A stretch of DNA of 64,000 nucleotides from VRUE01 sp963706605 (GTDB taxonomy: Bacteria > Actinomycetota > Thermoleophilia > Solirubrobacterales > 70-9), in contig OY970165.1 in NCBI GenBank assembly GCA_963706605.1, positions 124,001 to 188,000 on the forward strand, given 5' to 3'. A program made the translations under genes and the position numbers. The notes under the pieces are model-generated. The model had not been told where the DNA came from. It worked only from the letters and a program-made list of their open reading frames with translations, and ran no database searches. Numbering within the stretch: position 1 is the first letter of the stretch; each line of letters begins with the position of its first letter. Shown piece by piece: positions 7,913-16,416 of this stretch.

Positions 7913-9278
7913 CAGCGCAGCTCCGCCAGCGTCTCGGCGACGGCCTCGAGGCCGACCGAGCGTGAGCCCTTGACGAGGATCGTGTCGCCCGGCTCGAGCT
8001 GCGCGGCGAGCAGCTCGGCCGCCTCCGCGGGGTCACCGACCAGCTCGTCCGGGTCATAAGCCCGGGCCGGCTCCCCCACCCCGACCACCAGATCGATGCC
8101 CTCGGCGCGGGCGTGGCCCCCGATCTCACCGTGGTAGGTGGCCGCCTCGGGACCCAGCTCGGCCATCTCCCCGAGCACGGCGATGCGGCGCGTCCCGCCC
8201 ATCGAGGCGAGATGGTCGAGCGCCGCGCGCATAGACACCGGGTTGGCGTTGTAGCAGTCGTTCACCAGGACGATCCCGTCTCCAAGCTCGAGGCGCTCGC
8301 CTCGGAAGCGCGAGAATCCTATGTTCGCAGCGCGGTCGGCCATCTCCTCCAGCGAGGCGCCGAGCGCAACGCCGGCGGCGACGGCGGCGAGCGCGTTGGT
8401 CAGGTTGTGGCGCTCGGTGAAGGGAAAATGGAAGCGCGCCCGTCCCGTCGGGGCAACGATCAGCGCCTCGGTCACCCCGTCGGCAACCCGCAGCTCGGCT
8501 GCGTCGACGTCCCCCCGGGCCCGAAGCGGAGCAGGTGAGGGGCAGTGGACAGGTGCGGCTCGAGCTCCCCCGCCGCGGCCGGGACGACGGCGATCCCATC
8601 CGCGGACAGCGCCGCCAGGATCTCCGCCTTCGCCGCGGCGATCGCCTCGACCGACCCCAGCAGCTCGACGTGGACCGGGCCGACGTTGGTGATCACCGCC
8701 ACCCGCGGGGTCGCGATCGCGGCCAGCTCGGCGATCTGGCCGGCGCCCCGCATCGCCATCTCTAACACCAGCAGGTCGGTCTCCTGTGGAGCCTCCAGCA
8801 CCGTCAGGGGCAACCCGATCTCGGTGTTGAGGTTCTCCCGGTTGGCGTGCACGCGCCCGGGCAGAAGCGCCCGCGCGATGTCCTTGACCGAGGTCTTGCC
8901 GACGGAGCCGGTGATGCCGACGACGGGAGCGCCGAGCTCCCCGAGCCAGGCGCTCGCCAGGCGCTGCATGGCGGCCAGCGGGTCGGCCACCGCGAGGACC
9001 CAAGCCCCACCCCCCTCCGCGCGTTCGCAGTTATCCGTCCATATGTCGGATAACTGCGAACGCACGGCGGGGCCGATGACCGCGCCCCAGGCGCCGGCCT
9101 CGATCGCCGCCGGGGCGAACTCGCCGCCGTCGACGTTCTCGCCGCGCAGGCCGAAGAAGAGATCGCCCTCTGCCGCCTCGCCGGAGTCGATGATCCCGCG
9201 CCGCGGCCGTCCCGGCCCTCCACGCGCGACGATCTCGGCCTCGATCGCCGCCACGATCTGCTCGGGGGACAGGTTCAC
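7912..9278 (-). CDS. murF: UDP-MurNAc-tripeptide D-Ala-D-Ala ligase MurF, frame-broken
   Basis: MurF adds D-Ala-D-Ala to the UDP-MurNAc tripeptide. The N-terminal and central parts (9278 down to about 8530) contain the ATP loop 'GITGSVGKTSVKD' and 'NLNTEIGLPLTVL'; the C-terminal part (about 8525 down to 7912) contains 'TERHNLTNALAA', 'VNDCYNANPVSM' and 'AVLGEMAELG'. The two halves are in different frames. The break falls at a run of six C near 8515-8523, where one extra base would restore the frame, so an undercalled homopolymer is likely. The gene should be essential. GTG start overlaps the murE stop. A 43-bp palindrome (9021-9063) encodes an apparent 15-residue insertion near residue 75-88. 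Confidence 0.9.
9021..9063. repeat. 43-bp perfect palindromic element B2 inside murF
   Basis: Arms of 17 bp (9021-9037 and 9047-9063) pair perfectly around a 9-bp loop containing CATATG. The element is read in frame and gives the segment 'RSQLSDIWTDNCER' between two conserved MurF blocks ('GAWGAVIGPA' and 'AWVLAVADPLAAMQRLA'). Its ends are shared with the junction element at 2630-2673. Confidence 0.65.
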
Positions 9279-10702
9279 AGCCGGCGCAGCTCCTCCCGCG
9301 CCACCTCGCGGTCGTCGAACGGCAGCTTGCGACCATCCTCGAACTCCTGCCCTCGCTCGTGTCCCTTGCCGGCAATCACAACCGTGTCGCCGGGTTGGGC
9401 GCGAGCAACGGCGGTGGCGATGGCGGCGCGGCGGTCGGGCTCCACCTCAACCCCCTCGCGGCTGTCGATCCCGGCGATGATCTCGGCGATGATCGCCTCG
9501 GGCTGCTCGGAACGGGGGTTGTCGGAGGTGACGATCGCCAGGTCCGACAGCTCCGCGCCGGCACGGCCCATCTGAGGGCGCTTGCCGCGGTCGCGGTCAC
9601 CGCCGGCGCCGAAGACGGAGATCACCCGGCCCTCGCCGAGGCGCCGTGCCGCCCGCAGCACGTTCTCCAACGAGTCGGGAGTGTGGGCGTAGTCGACCAG
9701 GACGGCGAACGGCTGCCCCTCGTCGATCGGCTCGAAGCGGCCGGGCGGAGGCACCGCCTGGGCCAGTCCGGCCGCCGCCGCCCCCGGCTCGATCCCCAGC
9801 GCGATCGCCGCGGCAAACGCCCCGAGCGCGTTGGCGACGTTGAAGTGACCCGGCAGCGCGGTCCGCACCGGCGTCTCGCCGACCATGAACTCGGCGCCCG
9901 CGGGGCCAAGCGAGACGTCGCGGGCGACGAGGTCGGCCTCGCGGCCTTCGGCCGAGAAGGTGACGCACTCGAACTCCTCGGCGAGGCGGCGCCCGTAGGC
10001 GTCGTCGACGTTGACGATCGCCGTGCCGGGGCCCATCTCGAACAGCAGGCGCTTCGAGCGAAAGTAGTCCTCCATATCGGCGTGAAAGTCGAGGTGATCC
10101 TGGCTGAGGTTGGTGAAGAGGGCGACGCCGAAGTGGATCTCGTCGCAACGGTGCAGGGCCAGCGCGTGGGATGAGACCTCCATCGCGCAAACGCGATCTC
10201 CGCCCCCGAGCATGCGCCGGAAGGTCGCCTGCAGGTCGATCGCCTCCGGAGTGGTCCGCTCGACCCCCTCCTCCACCCCACCGACGATCTGCTTCACGGT
10301 CCCGAGCAGACCGCATTGCGTCCCCGCCGCCTCGAGGATCTCGCGGACCAGGAAGGCCGTGGTCGTCTTCCCGTTCGTGCCGGTTACACCAACGACCCCC
10401 AGCTCGCCAGTCGGGTCGCCCTCGAACCGAGCAGCCAACGGCGCCATCGCCGCCCGCGCGTCGGGAACCACCACCTGCGTCACGTCCAAGTCCAGCTCCC
10501 GCTCGACAACCAGCCCACCCGCCCCGGCCTCCACCGCGGCAGCAGCGAACTCATGCCCGTCGACCTTCTCCCCCGGCACGCAGAAGAACAACGTCCCAGC
10601 CCTAACCTCGCGGCTGTCATAGGCAAGGTCGACAATCTCAACGGACCCATCGCCAACGACCCGGCCCTGTTCAGCTACCGCGACAAGCGCGTCCAATCTC
10701 AC
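9275..10702 (-). CDS. murE: UDP-MurNAc-L-Ala-D-Glu--meso-DAP ligase MurE
   Basis: MurE adds the third stem residue. The 475-residue protein has the ATP loop 'GVTGTNGKTTTAFL' near residue 107, the 'TTPEAIDLQ' substrate motif and 'TSDNPRSEQP' near residue 400; DNPR is the signature for meso-diaminopimelate rather than lysine. The start GTG at 10702 gives the normal N-terminus; an in-frame extension to 10993 would run through a large inverted repeat and the end of ftsI and is unlikely to be translated. Confidence 0.95.
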   Translation of the reverse strand: MRLDALVAVAEQGRVVGDGSVEIVDLAYDSREVRAGTLFFCVPGEKVDGHEFAAAAVEAGAGGLVVERELDLDVTQVVVPDARAAMAPLAARFEGDPTGELGVVGVTGTNGKTTTAFLVREILEAAGTQCGLLGTVKQIVGGVEEGVERTTPEAIDLQATFRRMLGGGDRVCAMEVSSHALALHRCDEIHFGVALFTNLSQDHLDFHADMEDYFRSKRLLFEMGPGTAIVNVDDAYGRRLAEEFECVTFSAEGREADLVARDVSLGPAGAEFMVGETPVRTALPGHFNVANALGAFAAAIALGIEPGAAAAGLAQAVPPPGRFEPIDEGQPFAVLVDYAHTPDSLENVLRAARRLGEGRVISVFGAGGDRDRGKRPQMGRAGAELSDLAIVTSDNPRSEQPEAIIAEIIAGIDSREGVEVEPDRRAAIATAVARAQPGDTVVIAGKGHERGQEFEDGRKLPFDDREVAREELRRL

Positions 10703-10715
10703 GGCGCCGATTCTA

Positions 10716-10839
10716 GGCCCGAGGTCGGGTGCCCCTCCAGCGCAGCGGCGTCCGTTTTTCGCCCACCGACATTCTCGGACGGCCGCAAATCGCCCGGGCG
10801 AAAAACCCAGCAAGCAGGAGGGGCACCCGACCTCGGGCC
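10716..10839. repeat. Nested inverted repeat in the ftsI-murE gap
   Basis: Outer arms 10716-10738 and 10817-10839 are perfectly complementary over 23 bp, and inner arms 10754-10764 and 10796-10806 are complementary over 11 bp. The structure fills most of the 145-bp gap between the ftsI stop and the murE start. As RNA it would form a long hairpin upstream of murE; it has no T-run, so it may act as an attenuator, a processing site or a mobile palindromic element rather than a simple terminator. Confidence 0.8.
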
Positions 10840-10847
10840 CACCACCA

Positions 10848-12500
10848 CTATTCCTGCGGAACCCCGAGATAGGGCAGAGCGAAGGCCGCGATCTTGCCGA
10901 ACGCCGGCGCCGCAACCGAGCCACCGTAGATTTCGCCCTGGGGCTGGTCGACGATGACGGCGACCAGCAGCCGTGGGTCCTGCGCCGGAGCAAAGCCGAT
11001 GAACGAGGCGACGTATTTGGTTTCCGAGTAGGTCCCGTTTTCCGCCACCTGGGCCGTTCCGGTCTTCCCCGCCAGGGTGTATCCGGGGACGCTCACCTCC
11101 GACGCGGTACCCCCGGGGGCGAGCACGCCCTCCAGCATCGTCCGCACCTGTTCGGCGACCGAGGATTCGATCACGCGGTGCCCGGCCGGCTCGTGCACGG
11201 GTTCTTCGCCGACCTTCTCGATCAGCTGCGGCCGGCGCAGGATGCCGCCATTGGCGATCGCGGCGTAGCCCGCCACCATCTGCATCGGCGTCACCGAGAG
11301 GCCCTGGCCGATCGGCAGGTTGCCAATCGTCGAACCCGAGTATTCGTCGAGGCTCGGAACGAGCCCGCGCTCCTCGGCGGGGAACTGGATTCCGGTCGGA
11401 CGACCAAACCCGAAACGGTTGATCCAGCGACTGAACTTTTCGCTGCCGACCAGCATGCCGATCGTCGCCGCGCCGACGTTGGAGGAGTGGGAGAGGATTT
11501 CGGCGACGCTCAGGGTGACCGTCGGCCGCGGCTCGGCGTCTTCGATGATCCGGTCCGCGACGTGGAGCTGAGGGGGCAGCGTGAACGTGGTTTCCGGGGT
11601 CACCAGCCCTTCCTCCAGCGCCGCCGAGACGGTGAACGCCTTGAAGGTCGAGCCGGGCTCATAGGTGAAGCCCGTGGCGCGGTTCATTAGGTCTTCGGGG
11701 CTGGTGCTCGCCAGATCGGTGGGGTCGACCGGCGGCCAGTTTGCGATCGCCCAGACCTGTGAGTTGCGGGGGTTCATGACGATCGCCGTGGCGCCCTTCG
11801 GCGCGTAGGCTTCGCCGACTTCGGCCAGCACCTGCTCGGTCTTCTTCTCGATCGCCGGATCAAGCGTCAGCCGAATGTCTTCCCCGTCGCTGGCTTCGCT
11901 GATCGTGTCCAGCCGGATCGGTTCGCCCAGGGCGTCGTTGATGACTCGCCGTTCCCCGTCGCTGCCGCGCAGGACCGATTCCTCACCGAGCTCGAGGCCG
12001 GTGAGACCCTGGTTTTCCTCGCCGACCGCCCCGATCGTCTGCGCCGCCAGATCACCCTGCGGGTAGGTGCGCCTGCTGTCCGGCAGCTCGCCGATCCCCG
12101 GTAGTTCCAACCGGGCGACCCGCGCCGCGCTGGGCAGGTCGACCTTGCGGGCGATGTAGGAGAAACCGGATTCCTCGGTGAGGCTCTTCAGCACATCGCT
12201 TTTTTCCAGACCGAGGATCGACGCCAGCTTGTCGGCGGTCTGACCCGGCTGTTTGACCTGGTACGGGGTCGCGTAGATCGTTTTCGCGTCTTCGGAGACG
12301 GCGATTGGGTTGCCGAAGCGATCGAGCAGGCTGCCGCGCAGTCCGGGAACGGTGACGACGTCGGTCTGTTGGTAGGCCGCCTCAGAAGCGAGCTTCGCGC
12401 CCTGCACCCCCTGCAACCAGAAGGCACGGCCACCGATGACCAGGAAGCAGAGCAGGAATCCGGCGAAGAGGAGCCCGATCCGGCGCTCAATCGTGCGCAT
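10848..12500 (-). CDS. ftsI: Septal peptidoglycan transpeptidase FtsI (PBP3)
   Basis: The 550-residue class B penicillin-binding protein cross-links septal peptidoglycan. It has an N-terminal membrane anchor (about residues 8-28), a pedestal domain, and a transpeptidase domain with the three catalytic motifs: SxxK in 'EPGSTFKAF' (near residue 285), SxN in 'LSHSSNVGAA' and KTG in 'LAGKTGTAQ'. It ends with 'LPYLGVPQE'. It follows ftsL by nine bases on the same strand. Confidence 0.96.
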   Translation of the reverse strand: MRTIERRIGLLFAGFLLCFLVIGGRAFWLQGVQGAKLASEAAYQQTDVVTVPGLRGSLLDRFGNPIAVSEDAKTIYATPYQVKQPGQTADKLASILGLEKSDVLKSLTEESGFSYIARKVDLPSAARVARLELPGIGELPDSRRTYPQGDLAAQTIGAVGEENQGLTGLELGEESVLRGSDGERRVINDALGEPIRLDTISEASDGEDIRLTLDPAIEKKTEQVLAEVGEAYAPKGATAIVMNPRNSQVWAIANWPPVDPTDLASTSPEDLMNRATGFTYEPGSTFKAFTVSAALEEGLVTPETTFTLPPQLHVADRIIEDAEPRPTVTLSVAEILSHSSNVGAATIGMLVGSEKFSRWINRFGFGRPTGIQFPAEERGLVPSLDEYSGSTIGNLPIGQGLSVTPMQMVAGYAAIANGGILRRPQLIEKVGEEPVHEPAGHRVIESSVAEQVRTMLEGVLAPGGTASEVSVPGYTLAGKTGTAQVAENGTYSETKYVASFIGFAPAQDPRLLVAVIVDQPQGEIYGGSVAAPAFGKIAAFALPYLGVPQE

Positions 12501-12509
12501 CCACAGCCC

Positions 12510-13064
12510 TCAGTAAGCCGTTCCGGCGGCGGCCAGACGCCGCGCCGCGGTCTCCACGTCACGGGGGCTCGCGGTAACCGAGCCGACCGCGTCGAGGGAG
12601 GCGGCGCTGAGCCCGAGAGCGGCCGCTTCGTGGCGGATCCGGCCGGCGCCCGACTTCTGGGCGTCACGGCTGCGAAGGACGGAGTTGTCTTCTTCCAGTG
12701 CCTGGATGTTCTGGGAGATGTGGCCTGCGTCGGCGGCGAAGCTGAGCGTGATCACGTTGAGGGCGACGATCCCGACCAGCAGCACACCCAGCACCGCGAT
12801 CCAGGCACGGCCGCGGGTCATCCGCACCATCAGCCCCGAATCGGGCAGATTGCGGACCGCCGTCGCGGTGCCGACCGCAATCGGGATCAGCTGGCCGCCG
12901 GGACGGCGGGCGGGTGCCCTGCGACGCGCCGGGGTCGGTTTGCGGGCGGGCGCTTTCCGAGCCGGAGGCTTGCGAGCCGGGGCGAGGGCGAGGGCGGGAC
13001 GTTTACGGCGCGGAGCTCGAGCCGGTGCGGCGGCGGCCTTGCGCGCGGTCGCGGCGGCGGCCAT
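12510..13064 (-). CDS. ftsL: FtsL-like bitopic division protein
   Basis: The 184-residue protein has an Ala/Arg/Pro-rich cytoplasmic N-terminus (about residues 1-58, with repeated 'PARK'-like units), one membrane helix (about 86-108) and an extracytoplasmic coiled coil ('NIQALEEDNSVLRSRDAQKS'). This architecture and its place between rsmH and ftsI identify the FtsL position. Its ATG overlaps the rsmH stop by one base (TGATG). FtsL sequences diverge strongly, so the call is by architecture and context. Confidence 0.8.
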   Translation of the reverse strand: MAAAATARKAAAAPARAPRRKRPALALAPARKPPARKAPARKPTPARRRAPARRPGGQLIPIAVGTATAVRNLPDSGLMVRMTRGRAWIAVLGVLLVGIVALNVITLSFAADAGHISQNIQALEEDNSVLRSRDAQKSGAGRIRHEAAALGLSAASLDAVGSVTASPRDVETAARRLAAAGTAY

Positions 13065-14077
13065 CAGGCGGCGCTCCCGGCCGACTGCGCCGCGGCGATC
13101 TTGACGGCGGCCCGCAGGTGGGCCGACTTGGAGCGCGGGTTGGCGGCGGTCTCCGCCGCTTCGGGCGCCACGGCGCGTCGGGTCAGCAGCTCGGCTTCAG
13201 GCTCGCGGCCGCAGGTGCAGATCGGGAACTCGGGCGGACAGACGCAGCCGCGGGCGCGCTCGGCCAGGAACCGCTTGACGCGGCGATCCTCCAGCGAGTG
13301 GAAGGAGATCGCGGCGATACGGCCACCCACCGGCAGCATTCCCCAGGCCACGGGCAGCGCGTCGTCAAGGGAGTCGAGCTCGCCGTTGACGGCGATCCGG
13401 ATCGCCTGAAAGGTCCGCTTGGCCGGATGACCGCCGCCGAAGCGGGCGGAGGCCGGCATCCCCGCCTTGACCGCGGCGACCAACTCGGAGGTGGTGCGAA
13501 GCGGGCGTCGCCGCGCGATCTCACGGGCTATCCCACCGGCGTAGCGCTCCTCGCCAAAACGGCGCAGCGCCTGGGCGATGCGCGACTCCGGCCACTCGTT
13601 GACCAGGTCTGCCGCGCTGAACTCCTGTCGCGTGTCCATCCGCATGTCGAGCGGTGCGTCATAGGAATAGGAGAAGCCCCGCTCCAGCGCGTCGACCTGC
13701 ATCGAGGACATTCCGAGGTCCATGAACACCATGTCTGGGTGGATGCCTTCGCCACGCAGGGTGCGAAGACCTGCCGCGTAATCGGCGCCGAGGAAGCGGG
13801 TGTGGCAAGGGACGTCCGCGGCGAAATGCTCGAATCGGGCCTCGGCGGCCGGATCGCGATCGATGCAGACCAGCGTCCCCTCCGGCCCGATCGCGTCGGC
13901 GATCTGGCGTGCGTGACCGCCACCGCCGAAGGTGCAGTCGACGGCGGTCTGCCCTGGCTCGGGAGCCAGCAGCGCGGTCAGCTCGGGGGCGAGGACGGGA
14001 TCGTGCTCGGGGGGCATATAGAGAAGGGTTGCGCTTTCGGCGACGGCCAGGGCTCGCATCTCACACAGTCGCTCCAC
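13064..14077 (-). CDS. rsmH: 16S rRNA (cytosine1402-N4)-methyltransferase RsmH
   Basis: RsmH (MraW) methylates C1402 in the 16S rRNA decoding centre using SAM. Motifs: 'PEHDPVLAPEL' near the N-terminus, the SAM loop 'DCTFGGGGHARQI', 'FMDLGMSSMQVD', 'MRMD' and 'ISFHSLEDRRVKRFL'. The 337-residue form starts inside the mraZ 3' end; a later ATG ('MPPEHDPVL') is an alternative start that would give the usual length. Confidence 0.95.
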   Translation of the reverse strand: MERLCEMRALAVAESATLLYMPPEHDPVLAPELTALLAPEPGQTAVDCTFGGGGHARQIADAIGPEGTLVCIDRDPAAEARFEHFAADVPCHTRFLGADYAAGLRTLRGEGIHPDMVFMDLGMSSMQVDALERGFSYSYDAPLDMRMDTRQEFSAADLVNEWPESRIAQALRRFGEERYAGGIAREIARRRPLRTTSELVAAVKAGMPASARFGGGHPAKRTFQAIRIAVNGELDSLDDALPVAWGMLPVGGRIAAISFHSLEDRRVKRFLAERARGCVCPPEFPICTCGREPEAELLTRRAVAPEAAETAANPRSKSAHLRAAVKIAAAQSAGSAA

Positions 14078-14504
14078 CGCCGGCCAGACCCTCGGCGATC
14101 TCGGGCGCGGAGGCGTCGAGCTCCTCCTCCTGCTTTGCCCAGGCCTCGGCGTTCCAGATCTCCAGGTACTCGCCGGCGCCGATTACGACGCAGGAGCCGG
14201 CGAGCCCGGCGTGCTCGATCAGCGGCTTCGGCACGCGGATTCGGCCGGCCGAGTCGAGCGTCTCGTCGAAGGAGCCGCCGTGGAAGCGGCGGCGCAGGCT
14301 GCGCGCGTCCTTGCCGAAGGGGCTGTGCGGAGAGAGGAAGCGGTCGGAGAGCTGCTCGAACTCCTCGGTCGTGTGCACCCAGACGCAGGGGTCGAAGCCC
14401 TTGGAGAGAACAACTCCGTCAGAGAGCGCCGCGCGGAAGCGAGACGGAACCGTGAGGCGATCCTTGGAGTCGAGACTGTGCTCGTAGAGACCCCGAAATG
14501 CCAT
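14061..14504 (-). CDS. mraZ: Transcriptional regulator MraZ
   Basis: MraZ is a ring-forming DNA-binding protein with two AbrB-like swapped-hairpin domains that controls its own dcw operon. The 147-residue protein shows both domain signatures: 'DSKDRLTVPSRFRAAL' (residues 10-26) and 'LDSAGRIRVPKPLIEHAGL' (near 84-102). A ribosome binding site AAAGGA lies about 11 bases before the ATG. It is the first gene of the operon. Confidence 0.96.
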   Translation of the reverse strand: MAFRGLYEHSLDSKDRLTVPSRFRAALSDGVVLSKGFDPCVWVHTTEEFEQLSDRFLSPHSPFGKDARSLRRRFHGGSFDETLDSAGRIRVPKPLIEHAGLAGSCVVIGAGEYLEIWNAEAWAKQEEELDASAPEIAEGLAGGGATV

Positions 14505-14540
14505 CGCCGTGGGTTCCTTTCTGCGACCTGGAAAGAGTTA

Positions 14541-14583
14541 GGACCGGAGTGATGAGGTGGGAGGAGCCTCACCACCCCGGTCC
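14541..14583 (-). promoter_or_regulatory. Hairpin in the mraZ 5' leader
   Basis: GGACCGG (14541-14547) pairs with CCGGTCC (14577-14583), and TGAGG with CCTCA inside. It lies between the MraZ box and the mraZ ATG and could form a leader stem-loop. Function is unknown. Confidence 0.4.
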
Positions 14584-14600
14584 TGGGCTTCAACTCGCGA

Positions 14601-14623
14601 CCACAGTAACCCACTTCCTCCCA
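14601..14623 (-). promoter_or_regulatory. MraZ operator (TGGGN direct repeats)
   Basis: On the minus strand the sequence reads TGGGA-5 nt-TGGGT-5 nt-TGG, which fits the MraZ box of TGGGN units spaced by five bases. It lies about 100 bases upstream of mraZ. An additional TGGGA and TTGGGG occur 20-40 bases further upstream. Autoregulation of the dcw operon by MraZ is the known role. Confidence 0.7.
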
Positions 14624-14691
14624 CTTTGCAACACAACCCCAAACAGACGTCCCATTGCAACCTCGGTTGCAGCGACTAGGCTGGCGCCGCG

Positions 14692-15543
14692 ATGAGCCTG
14701 TCCGAAGACGCAACCGGCCCGCCGGACGACGCCGACGACCTGCGCGGCTTCCACTTCAAGCGACTGATGGGCAGGCCGCTGACCTGGGCCCTGCTCGGGG
14801 TCGGCGTCGTGGCTGCCGCGGGGGGCGGAGCGGTCCTTGCCGGTCCGGTGATCGCCGCGGCAGCAGCCGGCGGCGTCTTTCTGCTCGGCCTCCTGATCGT
14901 CTTCGCGATCGCCGACTCGAGGGCGGAGGACGCATTTTTCGAGACCTACGCGAGCCAACGGGGGCTGGCCCTCTCGGGCAAGGGACCCCTGCCACCGACC
15001 ACGCCGCTGCTCCGCAAAGGCGACGACCGCTATGCCGAGCGCGCCCTGGCCGGGCCGCTCGGAGACGGGGTCGACGGGCTCCTCGCTCTCTATACCTATG
15101 AGGAAGAGACAACCGACGGCGAGGGCAACAGGCAGACCAGCTACTACCGCTACACCCTCTGTCTGGCCGATATCCCCGAGTGCGCGGGCTTCGTCCCCGA
15201 GCTCTACTGCCAGCGCAAGTTCGGACTGCGCGCCCTGGAGAAGTTCGAGGACGTCTTCCGTCGCTCCAAAGAGCGGATCAAGCTGGAGAGCGAGGCGCTC
15301 GACGAGCGCTACGAGATCTTCGCCGGCAAAGGCCAGGACGCGAACCGGCTGCGCCAGCTCTTCTCCCCCACCTTCATCGTCTGGCTGACTGACTCCGCCC
15401 CGGAGAAGTTCGCCTTCGAGCTGGTCGGCGGCAGCCTCTGCTGCTACGTCCACGGCCACAAGGAGAAGGCCGCCGAGCTGGACACGATCCGCGCCGCCTC
15501 CACGACCGTCGCCACCCGTCTGCGCGAGGAGGCGCAGGAGTAG
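14692..15543 (+). CDS. Two-helix membrane protein with large cytoplasmic domain, DUF3137-like
   Basis: The 283-residue product has two hydrophobic segments (about residues 32-54 and 55-75) after an acidic N-terminus, then a soluble region with 'YTYEEETT', 'TSYYRYTLCLADIPE' and 'FELVGGSLCCYVHGH'. The pattern resembles proteins annotated as DUF3137/galanin-like, but I cannot name a function. It is transcribed divergently from mraZ; the 190-bp shared intergenic region holds the MraZ box. An inverted repeat follows its stop. Confidence 0.75.
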   Translation: MSLSEDATGPPDDADDLRGFHFKRLMGRPLTWALLGVGVVAAAGGGAVLAGPVIAAAAAGGVFLLGLLIVFAIADSRAEDAFFETYASQRGLALSGKGPLPPTTPLLRKGDDRYAERALAGPLGDGVDGLLALYTYEEETTDGEGNRQTSYYRYTLCLADIPECAGFVPELYCQRKFGLRALEKFEDVFRRSKERIKLESEALDERYEIFAGKGQDANRLRQLFSPTFIVWLTDSAPEKFAFELVGGSLCCYVHGHKEKAAELDTIRAASTTVATRLREEAQE

Positions 15544-15546
15544 GCA

Positions 15547-15583
15547 TGGCGACTTACTCGGGCTAGAGCCGAGTAAGTCGCCA
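15547..15583. terminator. 37-bp inverted repeat between convergent genes
   Basis: Perfect 15-bp arms (15547-15561 and 15569-15583) surround a 7-bp loop. It lies between the stop of the membrane protein gene and the stop of tadC, so it can serve as a bidirectional terminator, although no T-run follows. The arm-loop-arm layout with a 7-bp loop resembles the palindromes in murC and ecfA, but the sequence is different. Confidence 0.6.
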
Positions 15584-15591
15584 GACGGTTG

Positions 15592-16416
15592 TCAAAAACC
15601 GGCAAGCAGGACGTCGGCGTTGGCGATCAGACCGGCGGCGATCATCAGCAGGACCGAGGGGACGAGGACGAGGGCGACGACGAGTTGGATCTTGGGGGCG
15701 GCGCGGGCAGCGTGCTCCTCGACGGCGCGGCGCTGATTGCGGCGCAGCGAGGCCGCCTGGCGACGGAGCTGATCGGCGAGCGGCGAGCCGAGGCGGCGGG
15801 AGCGCTCTATTGAGGCGCAGAGCGTCGCCAGCTCGCTGCCGGGGACGCGCTCACGGAGCGCCCGCAGAGCCTCCGGCAGGGGGAGGCCGCAGGAGACTTC
15901 GGCGACCGTCATCCGGAGCTCTTCCGCGAGGGGTCCATTTCCCGCGCGGGCGATCTCGGCGAAACCGGCGGCCGGACCGCGTCCGGAGGCCGAGCCGATC
16001 GCGAGCAGGTCGAGGGCGTCGGGGAGGGCGCCGAGCAGGCGCCGACGACGAAGTCGGGCCTCCCGCTCCAGCAACGCATCGGGCAGGACGAAGCCGGCCA
16101 CCGGCATCGCCAGCCCGACCAGCAGCGACAGTCGCCCCGGTGCCGCCGGGGCGACGGCCAGCGCCGCGATCCCACCCGCGGCCGTACCGGCGAGCTTCGC
16201 CATCAGCACCGCCCCCAGCGGCACCCGCGACTTGAGGCCGGCGCGGCGCAGGCGAGCCGGCAGGCCCAACCGCAAAGCCGCAGCGACGGAGCTGCCCCGC
16301 CCGGCAAAGTCAGGCAACCCCGTGCCACGACCGCGATCCCGCCCCGGACGCAGCTCGCGGACCGCGGCAAAGGCAAACAAGACCGCGAGGGCGGCGAGCG
16401 CCGCCGACGCGCTCAC
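15592..16416 (-). CDS. tadC: Tad pilus inner-membrane protein TadC
   Basis: The 274-residue protein of the type II secretion F (T2SF) family is a platform component of Tad/Flp pilus assembly. It has a hydrophobic N-terminus, a T2SF domain with 'GALPDALDLLAIGSASG' and 'PELATLCASIERS'-like region ('PGSELATLCASIERSRRLG'), and two C-terminal membrane segments. GTG start (16416) overlaps the tadB stop by four bases. Confidence 0.85.
   Translation of the reverse strand: MSASAALAALAVLFAFAAVRELRPGRDRGRGTGLPDFAGRGSSVAAALRLGLPARLRRAGLKSRVPLGAVLMAKLAGTAAGGIAALAVAPAAPGRLSLLVGLAMPVAGFVLPDALLEREARLRRRRLLGALPDALDLLAIGSASGRGPAAGFAEIARAGNGPLAEELRMTVAEVSCGLPLPEALRALRERVPGSELATLCASIERSRRLGSPLADQLRRQAASLRRNQRRAVEEHAARAAPKIQLVVALVLVPSVLLMIAAGLIANADVLLAGF

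Noticed and set aside
10703..10993. An extended MurE N-terminus of about 97 residues
   Set aside because: It would be translated from the large inverted repeat and the 3' end of ftsI; the GTG at 10702 gives a normal MurE.
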